From the NCBI RefSeq assembly GCF_036906915.1, contig NZ_JBAKHX010000054.1, forward strand, positions 1 to 54,706: a stretch of DNA of 54,706 nucleotides, read 5' to 3'. This DNA comes from Phytohabitans sp036906915. Lineage in GTDB: Bacteria > Actinomycetota > Actinomycetes > Mycobacteriales > Micromonosporaceae. Shown here piece by piece: positions 33,883-43,655 of this stretch. The stretch's first letter is position 1. Each line of letters opens with the position of its first letter. A program made the position numbers and the translations under genes. The notes beneath the pieces were generated by a model. It had not been told where the DNA came from. It did not search any database and saw nothing but the letters and a program-made list of their open reading frames with translations.

Positions 33883-35025
33883 GTGAAGACCGCACTCTCT
33901 GACGTCGATCGTGTGCGGCGCGATCAGGCAGTGACTGCGTGCTGCCTGGCCGCCGCGGCGGTCAGCGATGAGGCTCTACCTCCCGGCAAGCGGGGGAAGC
34001 TCCTGATGGACTGCCTGGGGGTTCTGGCTTCCGCGCACCGGACGACGAGAGCGCCGTCGATGGCCGAGTTCCGGCGGGGTCTAGCCGGCCCGGTGCGCCT
34101 GCTGCTGCCCGGCGACATTCCGGCTGACGAGGTGGGGGATCTTGTTCTGCTCGACGAGGCGGGTCAGTTGCATGACGAGGCTCTTGACCTGGGCCTGGAA
34201 CATCTCGTGCCTCGTGCGGCCTGGGATGAGCACTGGTCGTGGGCGCGGGTGAGTGCCGAGCAGGAGGAGCGCCGGGTCTACGAGGTGCTACGGCGGCTAC
34301 CCCCGAAGGAGTACGCGAAAGTGCGGGGGCTGCTGGTTCGGCACACGTCCGGGGAGCTGATCCGGCTCCGTCGGGTTTGGGACGGGATGCTGAGCCAACT
34401 GGACTTCTATGAGCCGGTCAGCGCGTGGTCGTGGTGTCAGGTCCGCGGGTACTGGTTCGCATGTCCGCTCTGCCGGTGGCCCATGCGGGTCAACCGGGCC
34501 GGTGCGGTGTGGGAGGTGCGCTGCGAGGCGCATGCCCGCGACGGCGTGATCTACACCTGTAACCCGGACCGGGCGGCGGATCGCGCACCGCGCTTGCAGC
34601 CGGCGGGAGCCGCCGCGACACCAGTGCGGGCGACGCCCGCCACGGCCGAGCACCTGGCGCTCGCGCGCACCACGTGGCGTTACGTGACGCTCCCCGGGCT
34701 GCTGGAGTGTGGACTGCGGGACCACGCCCGATCGCTCGGAGCGCGGGTGACGATGTGGCCGCACAAGGACCGCTACGACCTGAAGATCTCATTGGGCGGC
34801 CGGGTGTGGAAGGTGGACGCCAAAGCATGGGCATCGGTGACCAAGCTGGGCGACGCACTTAAGGACACCGATCCGGCCGAACCCGGTCTGATCATCGTGA
34901 TCCCCGACCACCAGCGAAACAGTCGCGAGCTTCTCCAGAAAATGATCGGCCGGCGCGGCTACCGGGTGTTGACCGGCTCCGGCCTGATCGCCGAACTCAC
35001 CAGCGGGAAGGCGGCACAGAGGTGA
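33883..35025 (+). CDS. pPIWI-RE module restriction-endonuclease-like protein
   Basis: A 380-residue protein with a Cys pair and further Cys in the middle (WFACPLCRWPM, C194 and C197, then VRCEAHARDG), probably a zinc ribbon. The C-terminal PD-(D/E)XK fold has E275 in GLLECGLRDHA, D299 in RYDLKISLGG and the D312-A-K314 of VWKVDAKAW. An endonuclease-fold gene followed by a DinG-type helicase and a pPIWI-RE gene is the arrangement described for pPIWI-RE systems, so I assign it as their REase component. Its stop overlaps the helicase start (GTGA). Confidence 0.8.
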   Translation: MKTALSDVDRVRRDQAVTACCLAAAAVSDEALPPGKRGKLLMDCLGVLASAHRTTRAPSMAEFRRGLAGPVRLLLPGDIPADEVGDLVLLDEAGQLHDEALDLGLEHLVPRAAWDEHWSWARVSAEQEERRVYEVLRRLPPKEYAKVRGLLVRHTSGELIRLRRVWDGMLSQLDFYEPVSAWSWCQVRGYWFACPLCRWPMRVNRAGAVWEVRCEAHARDGVIYTCNPDRAADRAPRLQPAGAAATPVRATPATAEHLALARTTWRYVTLPGLLECGLRDHARSLGARVTMWPHKDRYDLKISLGGRVWKVDAKAWASVTKLGDALKDTDPAEPGLIIVIPDHQRNSRELLQKMIGRRGYRVLTGSGLIAELTSGKAAQR

Positions 35026-38000
35026 GCGGAACCGGCCCGGGATTGCAGGAGCTTGCGGCACAGATCGCGTGCGCCCTGGCGGAGGCGCTCTGCCCGACCA
35101 CAGACGCCGCAGGTCGCCGACTGGCGTCGCTCGATCACGCACACATGTTCGCCTCCGGCCGGGTCGACCTTTGGGACGACTGGGAACACCAGCCCGACCG
35201 CGTCCGACGGCTGGTTGGACGGTTCCTGCGGATCCGCAACAACGAGTTGGGTTCCCACGGCCGGTTCACCAAGACGGCCCGCGACCTGGTGTACCGGCCG
35301 GACAGCCCGTACGCGCTACCGGCCGACGTCCCACGATCGCAAGTGAGGCATCTGCTGCCTCGGCACGGTCAGCAGCCGTTGGACCTTGCCGAGCAACTGG
35401 TTAGCGAGGCCGAGGCGAAGTACCTGCAAACGAGACGCCCGCACCCGGTGGCGTCCGGCGGGCGATGGACATTCGGACTTCGCGGCGAGTCCGTGGTCGA
35501 GCTGCCCGAGGACATCGCGGCAACGGAAGTCGCCCCCATCGTGATCACGACCGCCCCCGTCCTGGACGTGGTGAAGATCGGCAAGGAGGACCTGTTCGCT
35601 CTGGCGGACGAACTCGACGCCGCAGGCCGTGGCGACCCGTGGCAGCGAAACGTGCTCGAAACCCTGTTCGACGGGGTCAAAGAGCTCGACGACGTACCGG
35701 TCAGCGACTTGCTACTGCGCAGCGGGAAGATCCGGCTGTTCAACGCGCCCACCGGTGTGGGTAAGAGCGTGTTGACCCGCCTGCTCGCGATCCATCTAGC
35801 CCGGCGCGGTATCCCTGTGGCCATCGTCGTAGGCACGATCAACGAAGCCCAGAACACGGCCGACAGCATCGCAGAGCAAGACGCCCACGCCCGGCAGACC
35901 GGTGCTGACCTCAGCGAGGATCTTCACGCGTTGGGCAGCCCGCTGCGGTGCGCGACGCTGATCGCTGCCTCGCGCGTGCACGAGAAGGCCGTACACGCCG
36001 CGTCCCGCGACGAGTGGCACCGGTTTGACCGGCTGGCCTACGGCTGCGCGCTGCCCGCGTGGCTGGTCGATGGCCCACCTCCCGAGCATGGCAACGAGCC
36101 ATGCACCTCGCTGCTGCCCCAGCCGGGACCGGATGATCCGGCGACGACGCGCGGCAAGCCGAAGCGGCACGTCTGCCCCCGGTTGAGCGTGTGCGACCGG
36201 CACCGAGGAATCCGTGACGCGGCTGGCGCGGACATCATCGTGACCAACCATCACAACCTCATTCACGGCACCGTGCGCCTGCCGGTCAGCATCGACGATG
36301 AAACGTATGCGCGGATCAGCGTGCTGGAGCTGGTCATGCGCCGCTGCCCGGTGCTGGTGATCGACGAGATCGACCGTTTCCAGAGCAGCATGTTCGACTC
36401 GGGTGCTCGGCAGCTGATCCTGGCCGCGAACACCGGCCTGGCCGACCTTCCCTTGGCCCAGCTCAACGCCCAACGGGTGATGCTGCTGCCGCGCCAGGAC
36501 CGCAACGTGCTCCCGCCGCTGTCACGCACCACATTCCTGGCCGATCAGTTCCTCAACTACGTGCTCGAAGGCGACCTGTGGCTGGAGGCGGCGCGCTGGC
36601 TCGACAACGACGAGTACCGCGACGGCTCCGGCTGGCACATTCCCGGGTCCAACGACCGGCTACTGCTCATGCACCTGTTCGGCGTCGACCAGGCAACCGA
36701 CGAGGTACCACGCGAGGTCTACAACCAGTTCAACGCCCTGTTCCCCGACAGCAGCGCGGACGACGAAGTCGCCCTGTCCAAGGACATGGCCGCCGTCGCC
36801 GCGCGGCTACGGACCCTGGTCAGCAACGACGACGGCATCGACCGCATCCGCGAGGTCAAAGACGACCTCCACCCAATCGTAGGCAAGATCCTCCGCGCAA
36901 CGGCCCGACGGATGCAGACATCTGCCCCGGACGGGCGCGAGCAGCCGACGCCGGCCAAGGACGTCCCGGTCGCACAGTCACCCAAGTCAGACCGTAGGAA
37001 GCCGGTGAAGGAGCCCACCCACGAGGAGATCCGCCGCGAGGTCGTCAACGCGCTTCTGGTCCGCACCTGGCTGGGTGCGCTGCACCAGTCGCTGACCGCT
37101 CTGACGTACGCGGTTGGGGCGCCCGATACCGATCTACCGGCCGCCCGTGCGTTGGTCGAGCAGCTCGGCACCTTCGTGCAGCACGCCACCATCCCGTATG
37201 GACCGCTGGGGTATCTGCTGTTCGGCTTCCGCATCGACCGGGCTGGTGACGGCGTGCCGCGTGGACAGTTGTCGGTGCAGGCGATTGCCGGCGATCCTCA
37301 TACCACGGTGGCGCGGCTTGGCGACGTGGTGGCGCTGGCTGCGGCAGGTGTGCGGCGTGTTGTGCTGGGGCTGTCGGCGACCGCGTTCTTCCCCGGCGCT
37401 GCCCGCGAGCACATCCACGCGGAGCCCACCTACGCGATGACCGACGCCGCGCCCGGAGCCTTCACCACCCTGCCGGGCCAAGCCCTTGACGGTGATCGAG
37501 CGCTGTCAGTGGGCGGACAACTGGAACGCCGCAAGGCCGACCTCATTCAGGATCTCGGCAGGATGCTGTGGGAGCAGCGCCTCGACCAGCACCTGCGTGC
37601 GCTGGCCGAGTCCGATCCGGACCGCGAGCGTTGCCTGCTTGTCGGCAACTCCTACCCGCAAGCCGCGTTGCTCGGCGCGAGTATCGCCCGGCTGGTCGCA
37701 GAGCCGGGCTGGGTTGCCGTGGTCGTGCCCAAGGAACCCGGACCGGCTAGCGCGTCGATCCCCAGTGGGGTCGTCCGGATCACCGTTGACGACCTGGAGG
37801 ATCTGCCCCGCAAGTACCCAGCCGTGAAGGTGTGCACCGCGCCGCTGAGCCTGGTGGCCCGGGGCCTGAACATCCTGGTGCCCGGCACCCAACGCTCGGC
37901 GCTGGCATCGATTTGGGTCTGCGTACGTCCGGTCATGCAACTCAACGCGCCCGCGGAGATTCTGGCCAGCGTGAACGCCACCGCGCTGGCCGTGGGTGAA

Positions 38001-38369
38001 CCCGGCCAGGATCCGGCGATCGTGCTGGCCGCGCAGCGCCGCGCCGCCTTCGGCCGACTGTTCACACTGCTGTCCAGCGACCCACGCTTTAGCCGACTTC
38101 CCAGGTATCTCAAGGCCGAAGCGATCGCTGGCATGCTCGTCGACCTCATCCAGCTCGCCGGCCGCGCACGCCGCGGCGGCACACCGGTCCGGCTGTACCT
38201 GGTGGACAACGCCTTCCACGACGCCACCCTCGGCAGCGACCTGCCGAGCCTGCTTCGCTACTACTACAACAGCCTCAGCCCGGACCACCAGGCCGCCCTT
38301 GACCGGATTTACGGCTCCACGCTGGGGTCCTGGCTGGAATTCGCCGGCATCGACTACACCCGACCGTGA
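35022..38369 (+). CDS. DinG/XPD-like Fe-S helicase of the pPIWI-RE module
   Basis: A 1115-residue superfamily 2 helicase. Walker A is FNAPTGVGKSVLTRL (about residues 239-252). The Fe-S cluster region shows several Cys (AYGCALPAWLVDG, EPCTSLL, HVCPRLSVCDRHRG). ADIIVTNHHNLIHG precedes the DEAH-type box VLVIDEIDRFQSS (near 445-457). The second motor half ends with LIQLAGRARRGGTPVRLYLV (about 1040-1058), the GRxxRxG arginine-finger motif. It is longer than DinG (about 700 aa), with an N-terminal extension of 230 residues. In pPIWI-RE loci such a helicase is thought to unwind DNA or R-loops for the PIWI protein. Confidence 0.86.
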   Translation: MSGTGPGLQELAAQIACALAEALCPTTDAAGRRLASLDHAHMFASGRVDLWDDWEHQPDRVRRLVGRFLRIRNNELGSHGRFTKTARDLVYRPDSPYALPADVPRSQVRHLLPRHGQQPLDLAEQLVSEAEAKYLQTRRPHPVASGGRWTFGLRGESVVELPEDIAATEVAPIVITTAPVLDVVKIGKEDLFALADELDAAGRGDPWQRNVLETLFDGVKELDDVPVSDLLLRSGKIRLFNAPTGVGKSVLTRLLAIHLARRGIPVAIVVGTINEAQNTADSIAEQDAHARQTGADLSEDLHALGSPLRCATLIAASRVHEKAVHAASRDEWHRFDRLAYGCALPAWLVDGPPPEHGNEPCTSLLPQPGPDDPATTRGKPKRHVCPRLSVCDRHRGIRDAAGADIIVTNHHNLIHGTVRLPVSIDDETYARISVLELVMRRCPVLVIDEIDRFQSSMFDSGARQLILAANTGLADLPLAQLNAQRVMLLPRQDRNVLPPLSRTTFLADQFLNYVLEGDLWLEAARWLDNDEYRDGSGWHIPGSNDRLLLMHLFGVDQATDEVPREVYNQFNALFPDSSADDEVALSKDMAAVAARLRTLVSNDDGIDRIREVKDDLHPIVGKILRATARRMQTSAPDGREQPTPAKDVPVAQSPKSDRRKPVKEPTHEEIRREVVNALLVRTWLGALHQSLTALTYAVGAPDTDLPAARALVEQLGTFVQHATIPYGPLGYLLFGFRIDRAGDGVPRGQLSVQAIAGDPHTTVARLGDVVALAAAGVRRVVLGLSATAFFPGAAREHIHAEPTYAMTDAAPGAFTTLPGQALDGDRALSVGGQLERRKADLIQDLGRMLWEQRLDQHLRALAESDPDRERCLLVGNSYPQAALLGASIARLVAEPGWVAVVVPKEPGPASASIPSGVVRITVDDLEDLPRKYPAVKVCTAPLSLVARGLNILVPGTQRSALASIWVCVRPVMQLNAPAEILASVNATALAVGEPGQDPAIVLAAQRRAAFGRLFTLLSSDPRFSRLPRYLKAEAIAGMLVDLIQLAGRARRGGTPVRLYLVDNAFHDATLGSDLPSLLRYYYNSLSPDHQAALDRIYGSTLGSWLEFAGIDYTRP

Positions 38370-38380
38370 CAGGAGCGTAG

Positions 38381-41149
38381 GTGACCCCCGGACCCGAAAA
38401 GCTGACCCTACTGGCGTATCCGATGACCGCCGACCTACTCGGCACGGTCCACGTCTACGACTTCTCAGACCGCATCCGGCAGGCGTGGGACGAGGTCCGC
38501 GAAGACTTCTACGGCGCCACCGGATCCGAGGGCAACCTCCCATACGCCGGCCTGGCCACCGCGCTACGCGCCGTCGGCCGCACCAGCGTCAACTTCGATC
38601 CCACCTCGAAGACGGCCCCACCCTTCCGGATGATCACGCGAGATCGGCTCAAGCCCGAGGACCTACACGACGCGATCACCGTATGGCACCAGGCCGTGCT
38701 GAAGGTGGCCGACGCCGACATCCGGTTCTCCTTCACCAGCAAGCTCGCCGACCTCATCAGCAAGGTCAAGCCGACCACCGCCCGGCTCGTCGACCACGTC
38801 ACCCACTGCGGCAGCCAGCCCGACGCACCGAGCTGGGTGTACGCCGCGGCCACCTGGGAAATCGCCCGACGAATCGCGCACGCCGAACAACCGTGGACCA
38901 TCGACGGCCGGACGGTACACCTGCGCGCCGACACCGACGGCAACCTGATCGTCTGGGATCCCGAACTGCTGTGGGAAGGCCGGTGGAAGCCGAGCGGCCC
39001 GCCCTCCTACGCCACACTCCGGGTCGAGCTGAACATGAAGACCCTGCCCTGGATCACCTCGCCCGTCGTGGTGGTCCAGCCGCAGGTCTCCCGCTTGACC
39101 CGCTGGGCCAACGCCGCCGGCAACGCGTGGCTCGAACAGCGCGACGCGAGTGCCCCGCTGCTGGTCATCGGCCTGGAGAACCGCGCCATCGAATACTCGT
39201 CGCGGGTCGCGCTGAAGGTCTTCGCACAGCTCCGCGGGCAGCCCACACCGATCGTGGGCACCGACTTCGACCTGGCCAGCAAGACCAGCCCGGTGCGAGC
39301 CCTGGTACCCAAGTCGGTACGGTTCCCGGTCGGACGAGGCGTCGGGATGCATCTCGTACGGGAGCTGAGCGCGCACATGACCGAGGTGCTGGGCACCGAG
39401 CCGGTGACCGCACACAACGTGGCTGGCCACCAGTTCTCCAACGCCGACCGTCGGCGCCTCGACCACGGCCGCGACACCGAACTCCTGCACCCCGATGAGC
39501 TGCCCTCGATTGTCACCGCGTCGGGCTGTGAAACCCTGCGGATCCTGGTGCTGTACCGCAACGACCACACCCGAGGCCGGATCCAGCGGCTGCTCGCCTA
39601 CCACTTCGCCAGGCCAGACCTTGCCGAACAGGGCATCGAGGTCGGCACGAAGGTACGCCTCGCCGAACGCGTCGAAGTCATCATGCAACCCGCCGGCGAC
39701 CTACTCGACCACGGAGAGCACGACAAGCGCCCAGCACTCGTCGACGCCCTGATCGGCATCGACGCGCCAGAAGGCACCCGAACGGTGGCGCTGTGCGAGA
39801 CCGCGTACGACGAAGAAGAATGGGCAAAGCTGCGGAAGCTCGCCCGCCGCTCGAACAGCGGCGTCACGAGCCCGGACCTCACCGATGCGAAGCCGCACGT
39901 CAGTCGGCTCCTGGCCGATCGAAAGGTCGCCGCGCAGTTTCTCGCCACCGGCGCCGACCAGATTGATGCGGACAGTGGCGAGCCTGACGTACCCACCACG
40001 GACGATGAAGACATCACCGATCCGCTGAACCCCGACCTCCTCACCGACGAAGCAGAGGCGGACCCCCTCACGGCCCTCGGACAGGCACTCCGGCGCGACC
40101 ACGCCGGTCACAACGCCGTCGCCGACATGCTGCGTACCGCAGGGCTGGTACACCCACGCCTCGGTCGAGCACTCTCGTACGGCCGCCTGGGCACCACAGA
40201 ACCCATGGCATACGTCGGACTCCACGTCCGCGAGCAGCGCGGAGAACTACGCCGATTCGGCAAACCGCGGCTCAGTTGGTCACTGGTCGCCCTGCTTCCC
40301 AACGGAGAGCACTGGAGGGTGAAGGCGTACGTACCGAAAGCCCACCCACGAGGCGGCCGGACCGGATGGCTCGACTACACCGGCGCCAACGTCGCGTTCC
40401 GCGCCAACCGGCTCCCGGAGGGGCGACGGACGGACGCCGACTTCGTCGAGGCCGTCGACGTTGCCCTTGCCCAGCTTGCCGAGGCAATCGCCGGTGGCGC
40501 CGGCTACGTGCTCTTCGTGTCGGGTGAGAACGCCCGAAGCCTGTGGGCCAGATTGGCCAACAAGAACCTCGAACGCGAACCGGACGACTCCGGCAATGTC
40601 GATGGCCGCCCGCTGCTTCCCGGCCTTCGGCTCCCACGACTCCACCGCCCACGCGCCATCGTTCGCGTCACTTCTGGCTCCGCCGAGATCCCGCGTCCGG
40701 TGCAGGTGATCCGGCCGAAGCTCGTCGATGGCAGAGAGATAGGAACGGTCGTCAAGACCACCCGGGCGCTCTACCAGTTCGATCACGCCAAGGACACCTG
40801 GGTCCTGTCCAACGTCCCACGGCAGTTCGACGGTGGAACCGTCCACAGCCGTGCCGGCAGCAAGTACACCCGATGGAGCGCAACCGGCGCGGAGCAACGC
40901 AAGACCTGGTACGCCCACACCCCGACTGAGATCCTCGTCGCCCACTACGACACCGACCCCTTGCGCTACGCCGTCCTCGCCGCGCGACTCTGCCATCACG
41001 CCCTGTCCTGGGAAGGCCGGACCAGCTACCCCGCTCCAGTCCACCTCGCCATCCAGATGGACAAAGACCACCCCGAGTACCGCCGCACCGTCGACATCAC
41101 CGACCAGGTCGACCCGGAAGAGGAGGGCGACACCAATAACAACTCGTAG
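38381..41149 (+). CDS. pPIWI-RE family protein
   Basis: The protein (922 aa) has the plan of the PIWI-RE proteins: an N-terminal region (about 1-300), a MID-like centre (ILVLYRNDHTRGRIQ, RTVALCETAYDEEEW) and an RNase H/PIWI-like C-terminus from about 600. Features of the last part are VGLHVREQRGELRRFG, SGENARSLWARLANKNL with its Arg, and the closing PTEILVAHYDTDP then HHALSWEGRTSYPAPVHLA, which supplies the Arg/Glu region the family is named for. PIWI-RE proteins are predicted to use guide nucleic acids against invading DNA or RNA; direct biochemistry is limited. It begins 11 bases after the helicase gene. Confidence 0.82.
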   Translation: MTPGPEKLTLLAYPMTADLLGTVHVYDFSDRIRQAWDEVREDFYGATGSEGNLPYAGLATALRAVGRTSVNFDPTSKTAPPFRMITRDRLKPEDLHDAITVWHQAVLKVADADIRFSFTSKLADLISKVKPTTARLVDHVTHCGSQPDAPSWVYAAATWEIARRIAHAEQPWTIDGRTVHLRADTDGNLIVWDPELLWEGRWKPSGPPSYATLRVELNMKTLPWITSPVVVVQPQVSRLTRWANAAGNAWLEQRDASAPLLVIGLENRAIEYSSRVALKVFAQLRGQPTPIVGTDFDLASKTSPVRALVPKSVRFPVGRGVGMHLVRELSAHMTEVLGTEPVTAHNVAGHQFSNADRRRLDHGRDTELLHPDELPSIVTASGCETLRILVLYRNDHTRGRIQRLLAYHFARPDLAEQGIEVGTKVRLAERVEVIMQPAGDLLDHGEHDKRPALVDALIGIDAPEGTRTVALCETAYDEEEWAKLRKLARRSNSGVTSPDLTDAKPHVSRLLADRKVAAQFLATGADQIDADSGEPDVPTTDDEDITDPLNPDLLTDEAEADPLTALGQALRRDHAGHNAVADMLRTAGLVHPRLGRALSYGRLGTTEPMAYVGLHVREQRGELRRFGKPRLSWSLVALLPNGEHWRVKAYVPKAHPRGGRTGWLDYTGANVAFRANRLPEGRRTDADFVEAVDVALAQLAEAIAGGAGYVLFVSGENARSLWARLANKNLEREPDDSGNVDGRPLLPGLRLPRLHRPRAIVRVTSGSAEIPRPVQVIRPKLVDGREIGTVVKTTRALYQFDHAKDTWVLSNVPRQFDGGTVHSRAGSKYTRWSATGAEQRKTWYAHTPTEILVAHYDTDPLRYAVLAARLCHHALSWEGRTSYPAPVHLAIQMDKDHPEYRRTVDITDQVDPEEEGDTNNNS

Positions 41150-41151
41150 CG

Positions 41152-41167
41152 CACAGCCGCCGCTGTG
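41152..41167 (+). terminator. Short hairpin after pPIWI-RE operon
   Basis: CACAGC (41152-41157) pairs with GCTGTG (41162-41167) around a 4-base loop, starting 2 bases after the stop codon. No U-tract follows. The surrounding 238 bases between the convergent genes contain no frame I can support. Confidence 0.3.
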
Positions 41168-41387
41168 TCCGAACAGGGGTGTAAATCAACGCCTGAACAT
41201 CCCTCTGCGGCTGTACCGGCGATGTCGTAGCTGTGGCAGCCAAATCTTCTGGCTGGGTCGCATTTGACCTGACAGTCGGTGTCTGGGGGTGCGAGTGCGG
41301 CGGGTGGAGTCGGCGGCCGTTGGACCGGGCGGATCTGGCAGAACCAGGGACCGGCCTTGCCTGGTGCTCACTCAGGTGACCTGACGC

Positions 41388-43655
41388 CTACAGGCCGGCT
41401 TGCACCAGATCGCGCAGGAACGCCGCCCCGGCGACAACGCGATCAATCGCGTCGACGAGGCCGAGGGCGCCTTCCTGCTGGGGGATCGAGAGCATGACGG
41501 CCCCGTCCACGGTGCGCACGAGCCCGTGCTGCTCGAAGACTACGGCGAACTTTGCCTTTGTGGCCTCATCGTCGGGAACATCGAGCGCGAAGCCGACGTC
41601 GATGCTGCGCATGCCGACGCCGCTTTGCACCAACCGCAGCCAGCGGGCATTCGTCTCGTAACCGGTGAACCAAGGGTCCTCGACCCGATTGCCGACGCCG
41701 CTGGACTGCCAGACCTGCAGCAGTATCGGGTCGCGGTAGTAGCCGTTGAGCCGCGTCGTGCGCAGCATGCACATGGAGTAGCCGAGCTGACCGTCGACAC
41801 CGTAGTAGATGCCGGTCGTGCCGGTTCGCATGGACGGGTATTTTACGAGGTAGTAGCGCCAGTCGAAGGTCTTGGAGTCCTCGCGCTCGGCCAGCCACGC
41901 GCCGATCACATGCTCGAAGTAGTCGCCGGGGTCGCTGTCGCTGCCGGCCAGGCCGTCCAGCAGGTGGCCGAGGACGGTTCGTATCGACTGGAGGCCCCGG
42001 TACGTGGTCCCGGTGAGGAGATCCCGCCATACGGCCTCGTTGTCGGCGGAGCCGAACTGCCACGACCCGGAGTTTGGTCGCTGGCGCTGATAGTCGCCGA
42101 AGGTGAGGAGCGCGCCGGTCAGACCGAGCCATTGCCGCCGGTCCGCGAGCGCGGTCTCGAGTGCTCGCGCGCGTCGCGTGAAGGTTTCGCTGTCGAGCTC
42201 GAACGCGCTCAGCGCGCCCCGTAGAATTGGATGGTCTTCCAGCCTGAAGAGGGCGGGCGCGAGTTCGGAGTTGGCTTCAAGGAACTCATGCTTGCGGCGT
42301 TCGTCGTCGATCTGGTTGCCACTGAACCTAGTCACGGCGTCAAGGTCGCCGTTGACGATTAGCTTCTCGACGTCCTTGACCAGGGCCGGCATGTAGCTAG
42401 CGCGCAGCTCATTCTCGGAGGCCGCGATGAGGTTGCGCAGTATGCGGAGCCGGCGGGGGAAGTCTTCGGTGCCTTCGATCAGGTGCAGGAGGAACGCGTA
42501 CAGCAGCAGGCGCTGCGGGGCAGCCAGGTTTCCGGGACCGCGCCGGAGACACTGCCCGAACGGGTCGGTGCCGGCACCGCCGAACTGCACGACCTTCCGC
42601 CAGTCGTAGCGATCCTGGCCGGGCAGCACCGTCGACAGCACATCGCTGAAGGTCGCAGCGATGTGGGCGGCGTTCTTCCAGTTGTCGAACGCGCCGAACA
42701 GGAAATCGATGTGGTCGCCGGCGCGCGGGTTAGCCTCGCCGAACACGGCGCGTGCCCGGCGGCCAAGCTGTCCAGATTCGACACGGCCCTCGCGGAGTTC
42801 GCATAGTTCGGTGATGTAGCCGAGATAGTTGAAGAACTCGTCGTCAACGAGGTTGTCACCGCCGTGGTACGGCCACAGAAGGTCCGACCACGGCCCGTCG
42901 ATCTTGTGCGCGAACTCGTCGGCTCGGTCGGAGTGCCGGATGTCCTGCTCGAAGCGTGCCTTGAAATTCTCGAACGGCGTGAGCGGCTTGCCCCGGGAGT
43001 TCATCTTGATGTAGAGGTCCTCGTCGGATGCCATGTCGTCCAGCGGCAACACGTAGAACGACACGGCGGGCGACTCGGCGTGGGTGAGGCGGTCCCACAT
43101 GGCCTGCGGATCGTGGTCAGGATGGAGGCGCCGAAGTTGTTCATGGATCGAGTCGACCATCACGAGCATGGCCTGGATGGTCGGGTCGTTGTGCCACACG
43201 TGTAGGTACCACGCCTGGTCGGTGATCCAGGTCGACGGCGCATGCGCGGCCGGGGGCAGCGGGTTGGCGGCCAGTCGCTGGCAGAAGAGGCGCGCGCTCG
43301 GGCGCGTTGCGTAGGAGAACCGGGTCCAGGCCGCCCCGGCGTCCAGGCAGCCGGCCGCCGAGGCAAGGTACCAGTGCAGTAGGAACAGCGTGGTCAGCCG
43401 CTGCTGCCCGTCGAGGGGACAAAACGTCGTGCCCTCGATCCGGCCGTACACGAAGTCGAGGCCGACTGGCTCACTCCCGGCGATCGCGTCGAGCAAAACC
43501 TCCAGGAAGTCGACGCGGATCTCCCGCGCCCGGTCGTCCTGACGGCCCTGGGCGTAGTCACGCTGGATGAGTGGAATCTCGACGCCACCGATGTCCGGCC
43601 CACCTTCGGGCCGGGCAGTGAAGAGGCCCACATACGACGTCAGGTAGCCCTTCAC
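41388..43655 (-). CDS. DUF262 (GmrSD-like) protein, second of a pair
   Basis: A 755-residue protein with an N-terminal DUF262/ParB-like NTPase-nuclease fold: IPLIQRDYAQGRQD (29-40) and the signature LDGQQRLTTLFLLHWYL (81-97), followed by a helical middle (MNSRGKPLTPFENFKARFE). DUF262 proteins include GmrS/GmrD, type IV enzymes that attack modified phage DNA using a nucleotide. I see no C-terminal HNH; that end looks aromatic and strand-rich (SMCMLRTTRLNGYYRDP). GTG 43655 overlaps the preceding stop (GTGA); the longer frame to 43802 lies inside the neighbour. It probably forms a complex with that neighbour. Confidence 0.85.
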   Translation of the reverse strand: MKGYLTSYVGLFTARPEGGPDIGGVEIPLIQRDYAQGRQDDRAREIRVDFLEVLLDAIAGSEPVGLDFVYGRIEGTTFCPLDGQQRLTTLFLLHWYLASAAGCLDAGAAWTRFSYATRPSARLFCQRLAANPLPPAAHAPSTWITDQAWYLHVWHNDPTIQAMLVMVDSIHEQLRRLHPDHDPQAMWDRLTHAESPAVSFYVLPLDDMASDEDLYIKMNSRGKPLTPFENFKARFEQDIRHSDRADEFAHKIDGPWSDLLWPYHGGDNLVDDEFFNYLGYITELCELREGRVESGQLGRRARAVFGEANPRAGDHIDFLFGAFDNWKNAAHIAATFSDVLSTVLPGQDRYDWRKVVQFGGAGTDPFGQCLRRGPGNLAAPQRLLLYAFLLHLIEGTEDFPRRLRILRNLIAASENELRASYMPALVKDVEKLIVNGDLDAVTRFSGNQIDDERRKHEFLEANSELAPALFRLEDHPILRGALSAFELDSETFTRRARALETALADRRQWLGLTGALLTFGDYQRQRPNSGSWQFGSADNEAVWRDLLTGTTYRGLQSIRTVLGHLLDGLAGSDSDPGDYFEHVIGAWLAEREDSKTFDWRYYLVKYPSMRTGTTGIYYGVDGQLGYSMCMLRTTRLNGYYRDPILLQVWQSSGVGNRVEDPWFTGYETNARWLRLVQSGVGMRSIDVGFALDVPDDEATKAKFAVVFEQHGLVRTVDGAVMLSIPQQEGALGLVDAIDRVVAGAAFLRDLVQAGL

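Noticed and set aside
37996..39498. 500-codon frame overlapping helicase and pPIWI-RE genes
   Set aside because: Arg/Pro-rich off-frame translation of high-GC coding sequence; both overlapped genes have strong motif support.
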